This document shows positions 24,917 to 34,443 of a stretch of DNA of 64,000 nucleotides, piece by piece. The notes under the pieces are model-generated. The model saw nothing but the letters and a program-made list of their open reading frames with translations, had not been told where the DNA came from and ran no database searches. The translations under genes and the position numbers were made by a program. This DNA is from Myxococcales bacterium. GTDB taxonomy: Bacteria; Myxococcota_A; UBA9042. The stretch's first letter is position 1. Each line of letters opens with the position of its first letter. Location: assembly GCA_947491025.1 (NCBI GenBank), contig CANLIC010000013.1:1-64000 (forward strand). Reading direction: 5' to 3'.

Positions 24917-27666
24917 ACGCGCGCCCCGTCGGGCACCTCGCCCTTGCCCTGTACCTCTTGCTGCTGCTGACCGGCGCCACCGGTCTTCTCTATGAGGTCG
25001 TGCTCGGCCGGCTGCTCACGCTGCACGTCGGCTCCTCGGGCGCCGCGCAGGCCGTCGTGCTCGCGACCTTCCTTGGCGGCCTCTCGCTCGGCGCCCATGG
25101 CACCGACCGCTTTTTCGCCCAGCGCCTGCGTGGTCCGCGCCAAGCGCTCGCCGCCTGGGCCGGGCTGGAAGCCTTCATCGGGCTCTGGGCCGCCGGGGTG
25201 GCTCACGTGGCCGACGCCGTCTTCGCCGCGTTGGTCCCGCTCGCTGCGACCTTGCCGGCGGGCAGTGCCGGCGACGTGGCGCTGTCGATGTGCGGTGCCG
25301 CGGCGTGCGCCTTGCCCTTGGCCACCGCCATGGGCGCGACCTTGCCGGTGTTGGCGCTGGCGCTCGGCCCGTTGGCCGAGAGCGACGGGCCGCGCTGGGT
25401 CTCGCGCTGCTATGCCATCAACGCCGGCGGCGGCGCGCTCGGCGCATGGCTGGCGGGTTTTTGGGCCATCGAGGCGCTCGGTCTGCGCCAACCCCTGTGG
25501 ATCGGGGCCGCCATCAACCTCGCCGTCGCCGCTGCCGGCCTGTTGCTGGCGCGTCAGCAGCCGCCGACGGAATCTCCCACCGCGGCGCAGTCGGCCGGTG
25601 TCGCGGGCGTCGATGTCGGCGCAGCCGGCGCGCCCTGGACGCTCCGCCTCGCCGCCTTCGCCACCGGCGTCGTGACCCTGGTCGACGAGGTGGTCTGGGT
25701 ACGGCTGGCCGCCCTGCTGCTGGGGGCCAGCGCGTACTCGTTCGCCTTCATGCTGGTCGTCGTCATCGTCGGCATCTCGGTCGGCGCGGCGCTCGCCAAC
25801 GCCTTCCTCGGCCGCGGCGTCACGGGCGCAAAGGTGCTGGCGTTCGGTCAGGTCGCTGCGGCCGTCGCCACGGTCGGCCTCGCCTATCGCCTCGCCGCCT
25901 TGCCGGAGGATCTGCTGCAGGTTCGGCTGGCGCTGCCGGCGACCCCTGACCACTATGCAACCTGGCTATGGCGCGGCGGCGGCCTGTTCGCGCTGCATCT
26001 GCTGCCAGCGGCCATCGCGCTCGGCGCGTCTTTCCCGGCCTTGCTCGCTGCCGCCCGCGACGCCGGCGCTTCGGTCGGTCGAGCCACCGGCCAGCTGCTC
26101 GGCGCCAACACCCTCGGCAATCTCGTCGGCGCCTTGGCGGGAGGCTTTCTACTCATGCCGACGCTGGGGCTGGAGCGCGTCCTGCTGGTCGGCGGCGCCG
26201 CCTCGTTCGCTGTCGCCGCGGCCGTCAGTCGGCCCAGGCGGGGCGGGCAGCGCGCCGCCTTAGCCGCCCTCGGCGCGATCGTGCTCGCCATTGCGTTCGT
26301 CGCACCGCCGAGCGTTGGCTTGCTCTACCATGGCCTGGTCCGCTTCCGCGCCGACGAAGGAAAGCCACCACCGAGTCGGGCGCTCATCGACCCCGGCGAG
26401 CGCTGGGTCTTCCGCGAAGACGGCAAAGACGCATCGATCACGGTCGATGTTCTGCGTCGCGGCGACGGCTTCGGGCTCACGTTTGCCACCAACGGCAAGG
26501 CCGACGGCAGCTCCGCCGAGTCGCTGACGCAGGTTGGGCTCGGCTTGGTGGGCTTGCCGATGGCCCCGCACGCCAGCGACGCCCTGGTCATCGGCCTCGG
26601 CACTGGCCAGAGCGCTGCCGCCGCCGCCGCCATCGGCGACCTCCGCGTCCGAGTCGTCGAACTCTCGCCATCCGTCCTCTCGGTCGCCGCCCTCTTCACC
26701 GACATCAACGCAGATCTGCTGCACCATCCGGCCGTCACGATCGACATCGCCGATGCCCGCACCACGCTGCAGCGCATGCCGCCCGGCAGCTTCGATCTCA
26801 TCGTCAGCCAGCCGAGCAACCCCTGGGTGGTCGGCGTGCCCGACCTCTACACGGTCGAGACCTTCGACCTCGTCCGCCGCGCCCTCCGCCCTGGCGGCGC
26901 CCTGGTCCAGTGGCTGCAGGCCTACGAGATGAGCGACGCGACCTTCCGCTCGGTCCTCTGCACCGTCGCCGGCAGCTTCGCCTCGGTGCGCGTCTTTCGC
27001 CTCGAGGCAGGCGATTTGGCGCTGGTCTCGGCCACCGAGCCTCGCGACCCTGACCTGGACCGGGCGGCGAGACGGATGCGCAGCCCTGCCTTGCAGCGGC
27101 TCATGGAAGGGCTGCCCGATAGGCGGCTACCGCGCGACCTCGACGCGCTGCTTGTGCACGAGCTCGCCGGCCCCGACCGTGTTCGTCACTTCTGCCAGGG
27201 CTTTGACGAGCCGCTGCGCCTGTTCACGCCCCGCCTTGAGTACCAGGCGCCGCGCGACTTCTTCGCCGCGCTGGCCCCGGCACGCTCGCTGAAGCGCCTC
27301 GACGCCCGATTCGATCCGAGCGACAAGGACCTGCTCTTGCCCAAGCGCTGGCGTACCCGCGCGCCGACGGCGGAGCAGCGGGCTCAGGTCGCCAACCACT
27401 TGCAGCGCTCGGCTTCCGCGAACGACGCCGCCGTCGTCGCGGCGTTGCGCGGTGGCGTCGACCTCCCGGAGGATGTCAGCGCCCTCGTGCGCTCGGCCAC
27501 CGCCGTCCATGACGCCAACCCACAGCCAGACCCGACAGTCTGCCGCCGCATCGCCTCGCGCGTGCCCGGCTTCCCGGCGCAGCTCCGCACCATCTACGGC
27601 CAAATCAACGCCGACGCCCGCTTGCTGCGTCTGGCCGCTGCCTGTCAGGCTGCCGACGTGCGCTAG
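24913..27666 (+). CDS. MFS-like membrane domain fused to a spermidine-synthase-like domain
   Basis: 917 residues; the GTG start at 24913 overlaps the previous stop (GTGA). The N-terminal ~460 residues contain about a dozen hydrophobic helices (LALALYLLLLLTGATGLLYEV, an opening typical of this fusion family). A Rossmann domain follows: DALVIGLGTGQSAAAAA, VRVVELSPSVL, DIADARTTLQRM, FDLIVSQPSNPWVVGVPDLYT. This is the polyamine-aminopropyltransferase/methyltransferase fold, but few fusion proteins have a demonstrated substrate, so spermidine synthesis should not be assumed. The C-terminal ~180 residues are a helical extension. It is the last gene of the three-gene overlapping unit. Confidence 0.85.
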   Translation: MNARPVGHLALALYLLLLLTGATGLLYEVVLGRLLTLHVGSSGAAQAVVLATFLGGLSLGAHGTDRFFAQRLRGPRQALAAWAGLEAFIGLWAAGVAHVADAVFAALVPLAATLPAGSAGDVALSMCGAAACALPLATAMGATLPVLALALGPLAESDGPRWVSRCYAINAGGGALGAWLAGFWAIEALGLRQPLWIGAAINLAVAAAGLLLARQQPPTESPTAAQSAGVAGVDVGAAGAPWTLRLAAFATGVVTLVDEVVWVRLAALLLGASAYSFAFMLVVVIVGISVGAALANAFLGRGVTGAKVLAFGQVAAAVATVGLAYRLAALPEDLLQVRLALPATPDHYATWLWRGGGLFALHLLPAAIALGASFPALLAAARDAGASVGRATGQLLGANTLGNLVGALAGGFLLMPTLGLERVLLVGGAASFAVAAAVSRPRRGGQRAALAALGAIVLAIAFVAPPSVGLLYHGLVRFRADEGKPPPSRALIDPGERWVFREDGKDASITVDVLRRGDGFGLTFATNGKADGSSAESLTQVGLGLVGLPMAPHASDALVIGLGTGQSAAAAAAIGDLRVRVVELSPSVLSVAALFTDINADLLHHPAVTIDIADARTTLQRMPPGSFDLIVSQPSNPWVVGVPDLYTVETFDLVRRALRPGGALVQWLQAYEMSDATFRSVLCTVAGSFASVRVFRLEAGDLALVSATEPRDPDLDRAARRMRSPALQRLMEGLPDRRLPRDLDALLVHELAGPDRVRHFCQGFDEPLRLFTPRLEYQAPRDFFAALAPARSLKRLDARFDPSDKDLLLPKRWRTRAPTAEQRAQVANHLQRSASANDAAVVAALRGGVDLPEDVSALVRSATAVHDANPQPDPTVCRRIASRVPGFPAQLRTIYGQINADARLLRLAAACQAADVR

Positions 27667-27742
27667 AGCAGACGACGTGCCCCGCGGCGAATGGCGGCGT
27701 TCGTGACGACTCGCAGATCGCGCTCGCTCACCGATCGCCCTT

Positions 27743-27772
27743 TTGACCTGTCGGCAGCGAAGTCGCTACACT
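27743..27772 (+). promoter_or_regulatory. Candidate sigma-70 promoter of the P-domain/TLD gene
   Basis: TTGACC (27743-27748), 18-nt spacer, TACACT (27767-27772). The predicted start is about 7-9 nt downstream, giving a very short leader before GGAGG at 27781 and the GTG at 27792. Confidence 0.5.
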
Positions 27773-27791
27773 ATGCGGACGGAGGCCCTAC

Positions 27792-30002
27792 GTGAAACGA
27801 CGCCCGCCAGCCAGGTTCGCCCCTGCGCCACTCTCCCTGCTCGACTTGTCCTCGCGTCAGCGATGGATGAGCCCACAAGTGGCTGTCTGCGCTGCACTCC
27901 TCGCGGTCGCCGCCGCCGTCTTGGCACCGCCCAACGCCGCCCTCGCGGCGCCGAGCACGCTGCAGTTCGAAGGCGCTCTGCGCAGCGTCGGCGGTGGCCC
28001 GGCGACCGACGGTCCCTATGACCTGACGATCGCCGTGTACGCAGAGGCCCAGGGCGGTGTGGCGCTGTGGAGCGAGAAGACCAAGGCGACCGTGGCCGGC
28101 GGCACCTTCGCGGTCGCCCTCGGCGCCACCCAAGCCCTCAACGTGGCGGCGCTCGCCAAGGCGCCTGCACTCTTTATCGGGGTCAGCGTTGCCAGCGACC
28201 CCGAGTTGCCGCGTCTGCCCATCCATGCTTCGCTCTTCTCGCTTCACGCCGCGAGCGCTGACGTCGCAGCCGGGCTGCAGTGCACCGGTTGTGTGTCGCT
28301 GAGCGCGTTGCAAATCGACGGCGATCTCGACCTCAAGGGCAACGCTCTCAAAGCTGGCGCCATCGCCGCGACGACGATCTCCGCCGACAAGGCCACGGCC
28401 AAGGAGTTGACCGCGCAATCGATCACCGCCGCCCAGTACCTCGGCGATGGCAGCAAGCTGACCGGCATCGCGCTGCCCTCGGGCAACTGCCCAAGCGGCC
28501 AGGTCGTGGTCGGCGTCGCCGCCGATGGCAAGCTGAGCTGCGCCAGCAGCGCTGCATCGCTCCCGACGGACGGCCTCGACGAGATCAGCAACAACCTGCT
28601 GACGACGCAGTTCCAAGAGACCTTCCTGCCGCCTGCCAAGGACATCGGCGTCGCCATCCCCGACAACACCGGCGCCGAGGCGGTCTCGACGATCACCGTC
28701 GGCGAGGTCGGCACCGCCGAGGGCGGGCTAGAGGTCACGGTCGAGGTCGCCAACTCCGACCTCTCCAGCGTCGCGATCACGCTGCTGCCGCCCGACGACA
28801 AGAAGGTCGGCTACACCCTCTGCGACCCATGCGGCAAGAGCCAAGAGAAGTCGTACAAGGCCACTTTCCCCAAACCGACGGCCCTGCAAGTCGGCGACCT
28901 CACCAAGTGGACCGGCAAGAGTCCGAAGGGCCTCTGGACGCTTCGGGTCAAGGACACCGGCTTCTGCATCCCGCAACTCGACAAAATTCACTGCAACGTC
29001 GCCAACAGCACCGACGGCAAGCTCGTCACCTGGTCGCTAGGCTTTGCGGTGCAATCGACCAAGCTCGTCGGCGTCCAGGGCACGCTGAGCTTCGGCACCG
29101 GCGGCAGCGCACATGCCGCGGTCGCGGCCTTGGGCCAGGCGCTGCTCGGCCAGGCCGTCCTCGTCAAAGGCATCCCCGGCCTCTGGACCCTGCTGGCCCC
29201 CGACTGGACAACGCAGCAGTCGGTAGAGACGCCCGGCCAGATCGTCTACCGGACCGATGTGGCCAAGGCGTACATTCGGCTCGGCAAGGAGTGGCGCGAG
29301 CTGCAGACCACCCCGATGTGCGGCGACAGCGTGCGCGCGGGCAGCGAGGTCTGCGACCTGCAGGACCTCGCCGGAAAGGACTGCGCCAGCGCCTACGGGC
29401 CGGGCTCCAACGGCGTTCTCGCCTGCAAGACCGACTGCAGCGGTTTCGACATCAGCAAGTGCTCGGAACCGCCGACCTTCGCCGGCACCAAGATCTTGGA
29501 CGCCGCCGGCATCGCCAAGGTCAACGGCTGGTACGGCGACGCCAACGCCCAGTGGTCTCTCTGCTATCGCCGTAGCGAGCACGGCGCCCAGGCCTCTACC
29601 TTCCACAACCTCTGCAACAACAAGGGCCCGTCGATCTCGCTCATCAAGACCAACACCAACCAGATCTTCGGCGGCTACAACCCGCTCTCCTGGAAGAGCA
29701 GCGGCTCCTATGCCAACACGACCCAGAGCTTCCTCTTCAGCGTCACCAACAACGCCAAGTTCCCGTATTGCAACAACGCCGCCAACTCGGTCTACGACGC
29801 CCCCAACTACGGCCCGACCTGGGGCGGCAACCACGATCTCTACGTCGAGGGCAACATGACCACCGGCTACGCCAACCCCGGCTACAGCCACTGCTGCCCG
29901 AATCCGCCCGGCTGCAACAGCTGCACGGCCTGCCAGAACCTGATGGCCGGCAGCTACAATAGCTGGCAGATCGTAGAGCTTGAGGTCTGGGTCAAGAAGT
30001 AG
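27792..30002 (+). CDS. Secreted P-domain protein with C-terminal TLD domain
   Basis: 736 residues; the GTG at 27792 lies 6 nt after GGAGG. Signal peptide ends near AALAA. The N-terminal scaffold (STLQFEGALRSVGGGPATDG, YLGDGSKLTGI) and P-domain (AIPDNTGAEA, GLWTLRVKDTGFC) parallel the 5608-7653 protein. Between about 470 and 560 is a Cys-containing stretch (CGDSVRAGSEVCD). The last ~170 residues match a TLD fold: QWSLCYRRSEHGAQASTFH, CNNKGPSISLIKT, QIFGGYNPLSWKSSGSY, FLFSVTN, ending WQIVELEVW. TLD domains are best known from eukaryotic oxidation-resistance proteins; here the protein is predicted to be exported, so the role must differ (inference). Confidence 0.82.
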   Translation: MKRRPPARFAPAPLSLLDLSSRQRWMSPQVAVCAALLAVAAAVLAPPNAALAAPSTLQFEGALRSVGGGPATDGPYDLTIAVYAEAQGGVALWSEKTKATVAGGTFAVALGATQALNVAALAKAPALFIGVSVASDPELPRLPIHASLFSLHAASADVAAGLQCTGCVSLSALQIDGDLDLKGNALKAGAIAATTISADKATAKELTAQSITAAQYLGDGSKLTGIALPSGNCPSGQVVVGVAADGKLSCASSAASLPTDGLDEISNNLLTTQFQETFLPPAKDIGVAIPDNTGAEAVSTITVGEVGTAEGGLEVTVEVANSDLSSVAITLLPPDDKKVGYTLCDPCGKSQEKSYKATFPKPTALQVGDLTKWTGKSPKGLWTLRVKDTGFCIPQLDKIHCNVANSTDGKLVTWSLGFAVQSTKLVGVQGTLSFGTGGSAHAAVAALGQALLGQAVLVKGIPGLWTLLAPDWTTQQSVETPGQIVYRTDVAKAYIRLGKEWRELQTTPMCGDSVRAGSEVCDLQDLAGKDCASAYGPGSNGVLACKTDCSGFDISKCSEPPTFAGTKILDAAGIAKVNGWYGDANAQWSLCYRRSEHGAQASTFHNLCNNKGPSISLIKTNTNQIFGGYNPLSWKSSGSYANTTQSFLFSVTNNAKFPYCNNAANSVYDAPNYGPTWGGNHDLYVEGNMTTGYANPGYSHCCPNPPGCNSCTACQNLMAGSYNSWQIVELEVWVKK

Positions 30003-30036
30003 GGCCAGCAAGTCACGCCGACCACAGGACAGAGGC

Positions 30037-31323
30037 TCAGGGCGAGACGTCGAGCCAGTCGATGACCACTGACCAATCGGTCAGGGCTGTCACCACGAGC
30101 TCGTGCCAGCCGGGGTCGAGGTCCGTCGCGTCCAGGTCATGCTCGCCCCACACGACGGTGTCGAGGCTGGGCTCCGGCACGGTCGCGCAACGCGGGCGGT
30201 GCGCCATTGCCGCCCCGTCGAGGTGGTAGCGGTAGCCGGCGTCGGCCCCACTCGGCGCTGCAGAGGTGCCGCGCTTGACCCGCAGCCGCAGGTGATAGGT
30301 GCCGCCGCGACGGACGAGAAAGCGCACCCGGATGCTGTCACCGGCGTCGTGCAGCGGCAGCGACCGGAAGGTGTCGGCCCCGAAGTTGGCCGGTTCGATC
30401 GTGCCGTTTGCGCCGCCGTCGGCCTGCGTGACAAATGCGTCCTCCACCTGGATCCGGCGGTCATCGAGGTACGCCAATACCTCGGCATCCGTGGACGTTG
30501 CGACAGGCAGGGCACAGCCGAGCTTGAAGCGCCGTGCCGGATCGAAGCTCGCGAACCCCCCGCCGCGAATGTCCGGCGAGCCGGTCGCCCGCGCCGCAAG
30601 ATGCCCGGCGGCCTCTACCCGCGCCACGACCGCGGCGTTCCAGGCACCGAGCGGATAGATGTAGTGTTTGGCTTCAAAGCCATGGCCTTGCAGGATGGCC
30701 CGGGCCCCATCGACCTCGACCTCGAGCTGCGCTGGCGACAGCGCGGTCAGATCGACGTGGGAGTGGCTATGCGAAGCGATCTCGAACCCTTCGGCCTCCA
30801 AGCCCTTGAGCGTCTGGATGCTCATCGCCCACGGCTGCGGGAGGATCGCGGTCTCGAGTCCAATCGTGGCCCGGTAGCCGAGCTCGCGCAGGACCGGCGC
30901 TGCGTGGTCGGCAAAGACTTGGGCGGTCACATCGGAGAAGAGCAGCAGCGGGCGCTCGGGCATCAGCGCCCAAGGGGCCTTGCCATCGGCGATCTCAAGC
31001 GCCTTCTCCATGGTGAGGGCCGCGAATCCGCGCGCCTTGGCCGCCTGCAGGTGTCGCCGATAGGTCTCAATGGTCACGACGTAGGGGTCGTCGGTGGTGT
31101 CAGGCACGACGCCGTCGTAGTCGAGGCAGTGGACGGTCCCGAGGACCTGCGGCCACCCGGCCTTGACCGGCCGGTCGCCCGCGGCGCCAAGCGGCAGGTC
31201 TTGGCACGACTGCCCGCCGGCATCGACTCCCTGGCCTGGCGTTAGGCCCTCGGGAGACGCCTCAGCGCAGGCCAAGAGCAGCGCCGAACCCGCGACCTTC
31301 CACCTCCAAGACCCACTTGCCAT
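30037..31323 (-). CDS. Polysaccharide-deacetylase-fold lipoprotein, catalytic base apparently lost
   Basis: 428 residues; the ATG at 31323 has AGGGGG upstream. Lipoprotein signal LLLAC. The NodB-like region covers about 60-280: the usual TFDDG is LLFSDVT here (first Asp replaced by Ser, second Asp kept), the metal His pair is kept in SHSHSHVDL, and the third motif appears as YIYPLGAWN. Family enzymes remove acetyl groups from cell-wall or surface glycans using the first Asp as base, so activity is doubtful. The last ~130 residues form a beta-rich, carbohydrate-binding-like module (TYHLRLRVKRG, WHELVVTALTDWSVVIDW). It is convergent with the TLD gene. Confidence 0.78.
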   Translation of the reverse strand: MASGSWRWKVAGSALLLACAEASPEGLTPGQGVDAGGQSCQDLPLGAAGDRPVKAGWPQVLGTVHCLDYDGVVPDTTDDPYVVTIETYRRHLQAAKARGFAALTMEKALEIADGKAPWALMPERPLLLFSDVTAQVFADHAAPVLRELGYRATIGLETAILPQPWAMSIQTLKGLEAEGFEIASHSHSHVDLTALSPAQLEVEVDGARAILQGHGFEAKHYIYPLGAWNAAVVARVEAAGHLAARATGSPDIRGGGFASFDPARRFKLGCALPVATSTDAEVLAYLDDRRIQVEDAFVTQADGGANGTIEPANFGADTFRSLPLHDAGDSIRVRFLVRRGGTYHLRLRVKRGTSAAPSGADAGYRYHLDGAAMAHRPRCATVPEPSLDTVVWGEHDLDATDLDPGWHELVVTALTDWSVVIDWLDVSP

Positions 31324-31518
31324 CGCATCGCCCCCTCAAGTTACCCCTTTTGCGATCATGGCGGGCCCGGTCACGCCCTGCAACAGCGTGGCGCCGGCAA
31401 CGCCCTAGGCGCGCCAACGGGTCCGGGCGCGGTGGCCGACCTGTACCCGTTGCCGATAGAGGCGGATGAAACGCCGCGCGCCGTTGCTCCAAGGCGGCGC
31501 GGGCCCTACCATTGCCCC

Positions 31519-32490
31519 ATGGATGGCCCCGACGCCACTGCCGACAAGCGCTGGGACCGAGAAGCTCTTGAGCACCTTGGCGCCGACGAATTCGACTTCC
31601 GCGAGTACAAGGCCTCAGAGTTCCTCTGGAACGCCGGTGCCATCAGCGCTGACCTGCAGCACGACCTGAGCCGGCAGATCTCCGCTTTCGCCAATGGCGG
31701 CGGCGGCCAACTCTTCCTCGGCGTCAACGACCTCGGACAGGCCGACGACGGCATCCCCATCGACCTCAAGGGCGGCGGCACACGCTCCTGGCTTGAAGAC
31801 TTCATCCCCGGCCTCGTCGACCCACCGCTGCGCCGCTTCAACGTGTTCGAGGTGGGCCACACGCCGGGCTTCGCCCGCCCGCTGCCGGGCCGCGCCGTCT
31901 ACGTCGTCGATTTGCCGACCAGCGATGACGCCCCGCACATGTCGCGCGATCACCGGTATTACCTGCGCATCGCCGGCAAGTCGCGACCGATGAGCCACGT
32001 GCATGTCCAGGACATCGCGCTCCGGGTCCGCCGGCCGCGCGTCGTGGTGTCGCGCGTGGCGCCCTACGGCGCGCCGGAGATCGTCGACGATCCGCGTGGC
32101 CCGCTGGTCCTTTGTGCGCTGCGGGTGCTGATCTGCAACCACGGCAAGCGCTTGGCGCGCCACGTCGGACTCGAACTGGTGGTGCCGCGCGCCTTTGCGA
32201 CCCGCGAGGCGCGGGCCAGAATGCTGGCGGCGCCCAACACCCAGGTGACCCACCGCCCGGCAGACTATGTGTACTTTCGCCACCATGGACTGCCTATCTT
32301 CCCGGAACAAGAGGTCTTCGCCTGGGAGCTCTGGCTCGGGGTTCACCGCGGCAACGCCGAACAAGCGCTCGCGTTGCGCCTGCAATGGCGTGTATGGGCT
32401 GACGACGCGGTGCAAGCCGGCGAAGTCGCAGTGGGCCACCGCACACTGTTGCGCCGGGCCGTCGCGGCCATCGATGGCGACGCTCGGTGA
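31519..32490 (+). CDS. AlbA_2 (Schlafen-type) domain protein
   Basis: 323 residues from the ATG at 31519; no strong ribosome site is visible, and a GTG 87 nt upstream is possible. Residues ~20-165 match the AlbA_2 putative nucleic-acid-binding domain: FDFREYKASEF, then ISAFANGGGGQLFLGVNDLGQ, and DHRYYLRIAGKSRPM. The C-terminal half is beta-rich and unassigned (LVLCALRVLICNHGKRLARHVGLEL). There is no ATPase or helicase domain. The family is linked to transcription and defence in some bacteria, but nothing here fixes the role. It is divergent from the deacetylase-like gene and convergent with the oxidase gene (12 nt between ends). Confidence 0.75.
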   Translation: MDGPDATADKRWDREALEHLGADEFDFREYKASEFLWNAGAISADLQHDLSRQISAFANGGGGQLFLGVNDLGQADDGIPIDLKGGGTRSWLEDFIPGLVDPPLRRFNVFEVGHTPGFARPLPGRAVYVVDLPTSDDAPHMSRDHRYYLRIAGKSRPMSHVHVQDIALRVRRPRVVVSRVAPYGAPEIVDDPRGPLVLCALRVLICNHGKRLARHVGLELVVPRAFATREARARMLAAPNTQVTHRPADYVYFRHHGLPIFPEQEVFAWELWLGVHRGNAEQALALRLQWRVWADDAVQAGEVAVGHRTLLRRAVAAIDGDAR

Positions 32491-32502
32491 GCGCGCCTCG
32501 GC

Positions 32503-33660
32503 TTAGCGCACCTGTAGGGAGTCGATCGCGAAGCGACCGATCGGCAAGGCCGATTCGCCGTCCAGCGCCAGATCGGCCAGCGCCTCACCGATCGCCGGCG
32601 CAAACTTGAAGCCGTGCCCGGAGAAGCCGGCACCGATCACCACGCCCCCAAGCGCCTCATCGCGGCCGATGATGAAGTGACTGTCCTCAGACTGCTCGTA
32701 GAGGCAGACCGCTTGTCGCGTCGGCGCGTCGCCGAGCCCGCGCAGGCGCTGGCCGACAAAGCGCTGCACCGCCGTGGCGTCGTCGGGAAGCGGTTCGCGC
32801 GTCACATCGTCGGGGTCGTCGACGGGCTGGCCGGGTCGGTGCTGGGCGACCTTGACGCCGCTCGCGTCGATATTTGGGAAACCATAGAAGAAGCCATCTG
32901 CAAGATCGACGGCGAAGCAGGGGGCCGCCGTCCAGTCGACCGCCGAGGCCGGCCGCGCGTCGACGCCAAACCAATGCAGCACGTTGCGGTGGACCTTCAG
33001 CTTCCTCCCGAAGCGCCCAAGGGTGCCAGAGGCCCAGGCGCCCTCCGTCAGCACGAGCCGCCGCGCGCGCACCCTGCCGCGCGAAGTCTCCAGCGCAAAT
33101 CCAGCCCCGTCCGTCGCCCAAGCGTTGACCTCACACTCGGCACGAATCTCCGCCCCGAGCTGGCTTGCCAGCGCTGCCTGCGCCTGAACACAAGCCTCGA
33201 CCGCCAGCCAGCCGGCATCCGCCTCGTAGAGGAAGAGCTCGTCCTGAGCCAAGACCAGGCCAGGGGCCCGCGCCTGGTGGCGGCTGCCATCGACGATATC
33301 GAGCGGCAACCCATGCTCGGCAGCCGCCCGCAGCGTACCTGCAATCAGCTCGCTGTCCTCGGCTCCGACGCTGCACAGGCCGACGCGGTGAAAGAGCGCC
33401 TGGCCCGTGGCGGCCATCAGCGCGTCCCAGCCTGCATAGGCGCGATGCAAAAGCGGAACATAGTCAGGATGTTCGTAGTAGGCCTTGCGAATCAGCCGGC
33501 TCTGCCCATGCGAGCTGCCGCGGTCATGGCCGACTGCCCGCCGCTCCAGGCCGAGCACCGACACGCCGCGCCGGGCCAGCGCGAGGCAGGTGGCGCTGCC
33601 CATCGCGCCGACGCCCACCACCGCCACCTCGGCGTCCCATCGCCCTCCGGCTGTCGTCAT
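32503..33660 (-). CDS. solA: FAD-dependent oxidase of the sarcosine oxidase/N-methyltryptophan oxidase family
   Basis: 385 residues; AGGAG lies upstream of the ATG at 33660. The dinucleotide-binding motif VVGVGAMGSATCLALARRG is at about 14-32, followed by LGLERR. CLYEQSEDSHFIIG (about 325-340) holds the Cys that attaches FAD covalently in monomeric sarcosine oxidase and MTOX. VIGAGFSGHGFKFAPAIGEAL is the conserved C-terminal flavin segment. The enzyme would oxidise an N-methyl amino acid, releasing H2O2 and formaldehyde; sarcosine, N-methyltryptophan or a related imino acid cannot be distinguished from sequence. The gene symbol reflects family similarity only. Confidence 0.85.
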   Translation of the reverse strand: MTTAGGRWDAEVAVVGVGAMGSATCLALARRGVSVLGLERRAVGHDRGSSHGQSRLIRKAYYEHPDYVPLLHRAYAGWDALMAATGQALFHRVGLCSVGAEDSELIAGTLRAAAEHGLPLDIVDGSRHQARAPGLVLAQDELFLYEADAGWLAVEACVQAQAALASQLGAEIRAECEVNAWATDGAGFALETSRGRVRARRLVLTEGAWASGTLGRFGRKLKVHRNVLHWFGVDARPASAVDWTAAPCFAVDLADGFFYGFPNIDASGVKVAQHRPGQPVDDPDDVTREPLPDDATAVQRFVGQRLRGLGDAPTRQAVCLYEQSEDSHFIIGRDEALGGVVIGAGFSGHGFKFAPAIGEALADLALDGESALPIGRFAIDSLQVR

Positions 33661-33696
33661 CGCGTGGCACTCCTCGGCGCCCGCCTCAAGGCCGCC

Positions 33697-34413
33697 CTAG
33701 TCGTCGCTGCTGGAGCTATTGGACCGGATACGCCGGAATGGATTCAAGAAGCGCGCCAGGGGCCAGGCGCTGCGGCTCTGCACCCACAGCCGGCCGCGGC
33801 CGCGGAAGCGGCAGACCAGCGTCTCGCCGCCGAACACCATGCCCTTGAGGAAGCCCTTGATGCCCTTGCGATGCGGCGCAGCCTCGACGCTGTAGCTGAG
33901 CGTGTCTTCGAAGGCGACGAGGCAGCCGGTATCGACCAGCCACTCGTCTTGCAGATCGACATGCAGCAAGCCGCCATAGGTGTGCAAGAACACGTCACCG
34001 TTGCCGGTGGCGTGCTGCAGCACCAGGCCCTCGCCGCCAAAAAGGCCGCGCAACCCCTCCCAGCGGGCGCGCAGCTCGACAGACTCCTCGGCCGCAACGA
34101 ATGCGCCCGCCTGCATGACCAGCCCGACGCTGCCGTCGAGCGCCACGTGCAGCAGGTCGCCGGTCGCGCTCGGCGCCAGCGTCAGCTTGCCAGGGCCAGA
34201 GTCGCTCCAAAACGTGTTGAGCAGCAACGACTCGCCGCTGAACATCCGCCCGAGCGAGCGCAGCGCTCCGCCTCGCGCCTTGGACTCCAGCTGGATGTGC
34301 GCGTCCTTCCACGCCATCGCCGACGGCTCCGCGACCAGGCGCTGACCCGGCTGCAGCGTCAGATGCAGCGCACTGAAGTCCGGGCGGTGGGCGATCTCGA
34401 ACTGCACAGCCAT
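33697..34413 (-). CDS. AIM24/TIGR00266-family protein, copy 1
   Basis: 238 residues; GGAGAGG precedes the ATG. Core family text: GQRLVAEPSAMAW, MFSGESLLLNTFWS, GKLTLAPSATGDLLHVAL, GLFGGEGLVLQ, GRGRLWVQSR. The fold is a beta-prism-like trimeric barrel; bacterial members have no settled biochemical role. The C-terminus ends in a short Ser/Asp tail. It is the third of three co-directional paralogues (upstream copies at 34444 and 35153), spaced 30 and 31 nt apart, so a three-gene unit is likely. Confidence 0.85.
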   Translation of the reverse strand: MAVQFEIAHRPDFSALHLTLQPGQRLVAEPSAMAWKDAHIQLESKARGGALRSLGRMFSGESLLLNTFWSDSGPGKLTLAPSATGDLLHVALDGSVGLVMQAGAFVAAEESVELRARWEGLRGLFGGEGLVLQHATGNGDVFLHTYGGLLHVDLQDEWLVDTGCLVAFEDTLSYSVEAAPHRKGIKGFLKGMVFGGETLVCRFRGRGRLWVQSRSAWPLARFLNPFRRIRSNSSSSDD

Positions 34414-34443
34414 GTGCCTCTCCCTCTCGGTCAGCGACCTGAA

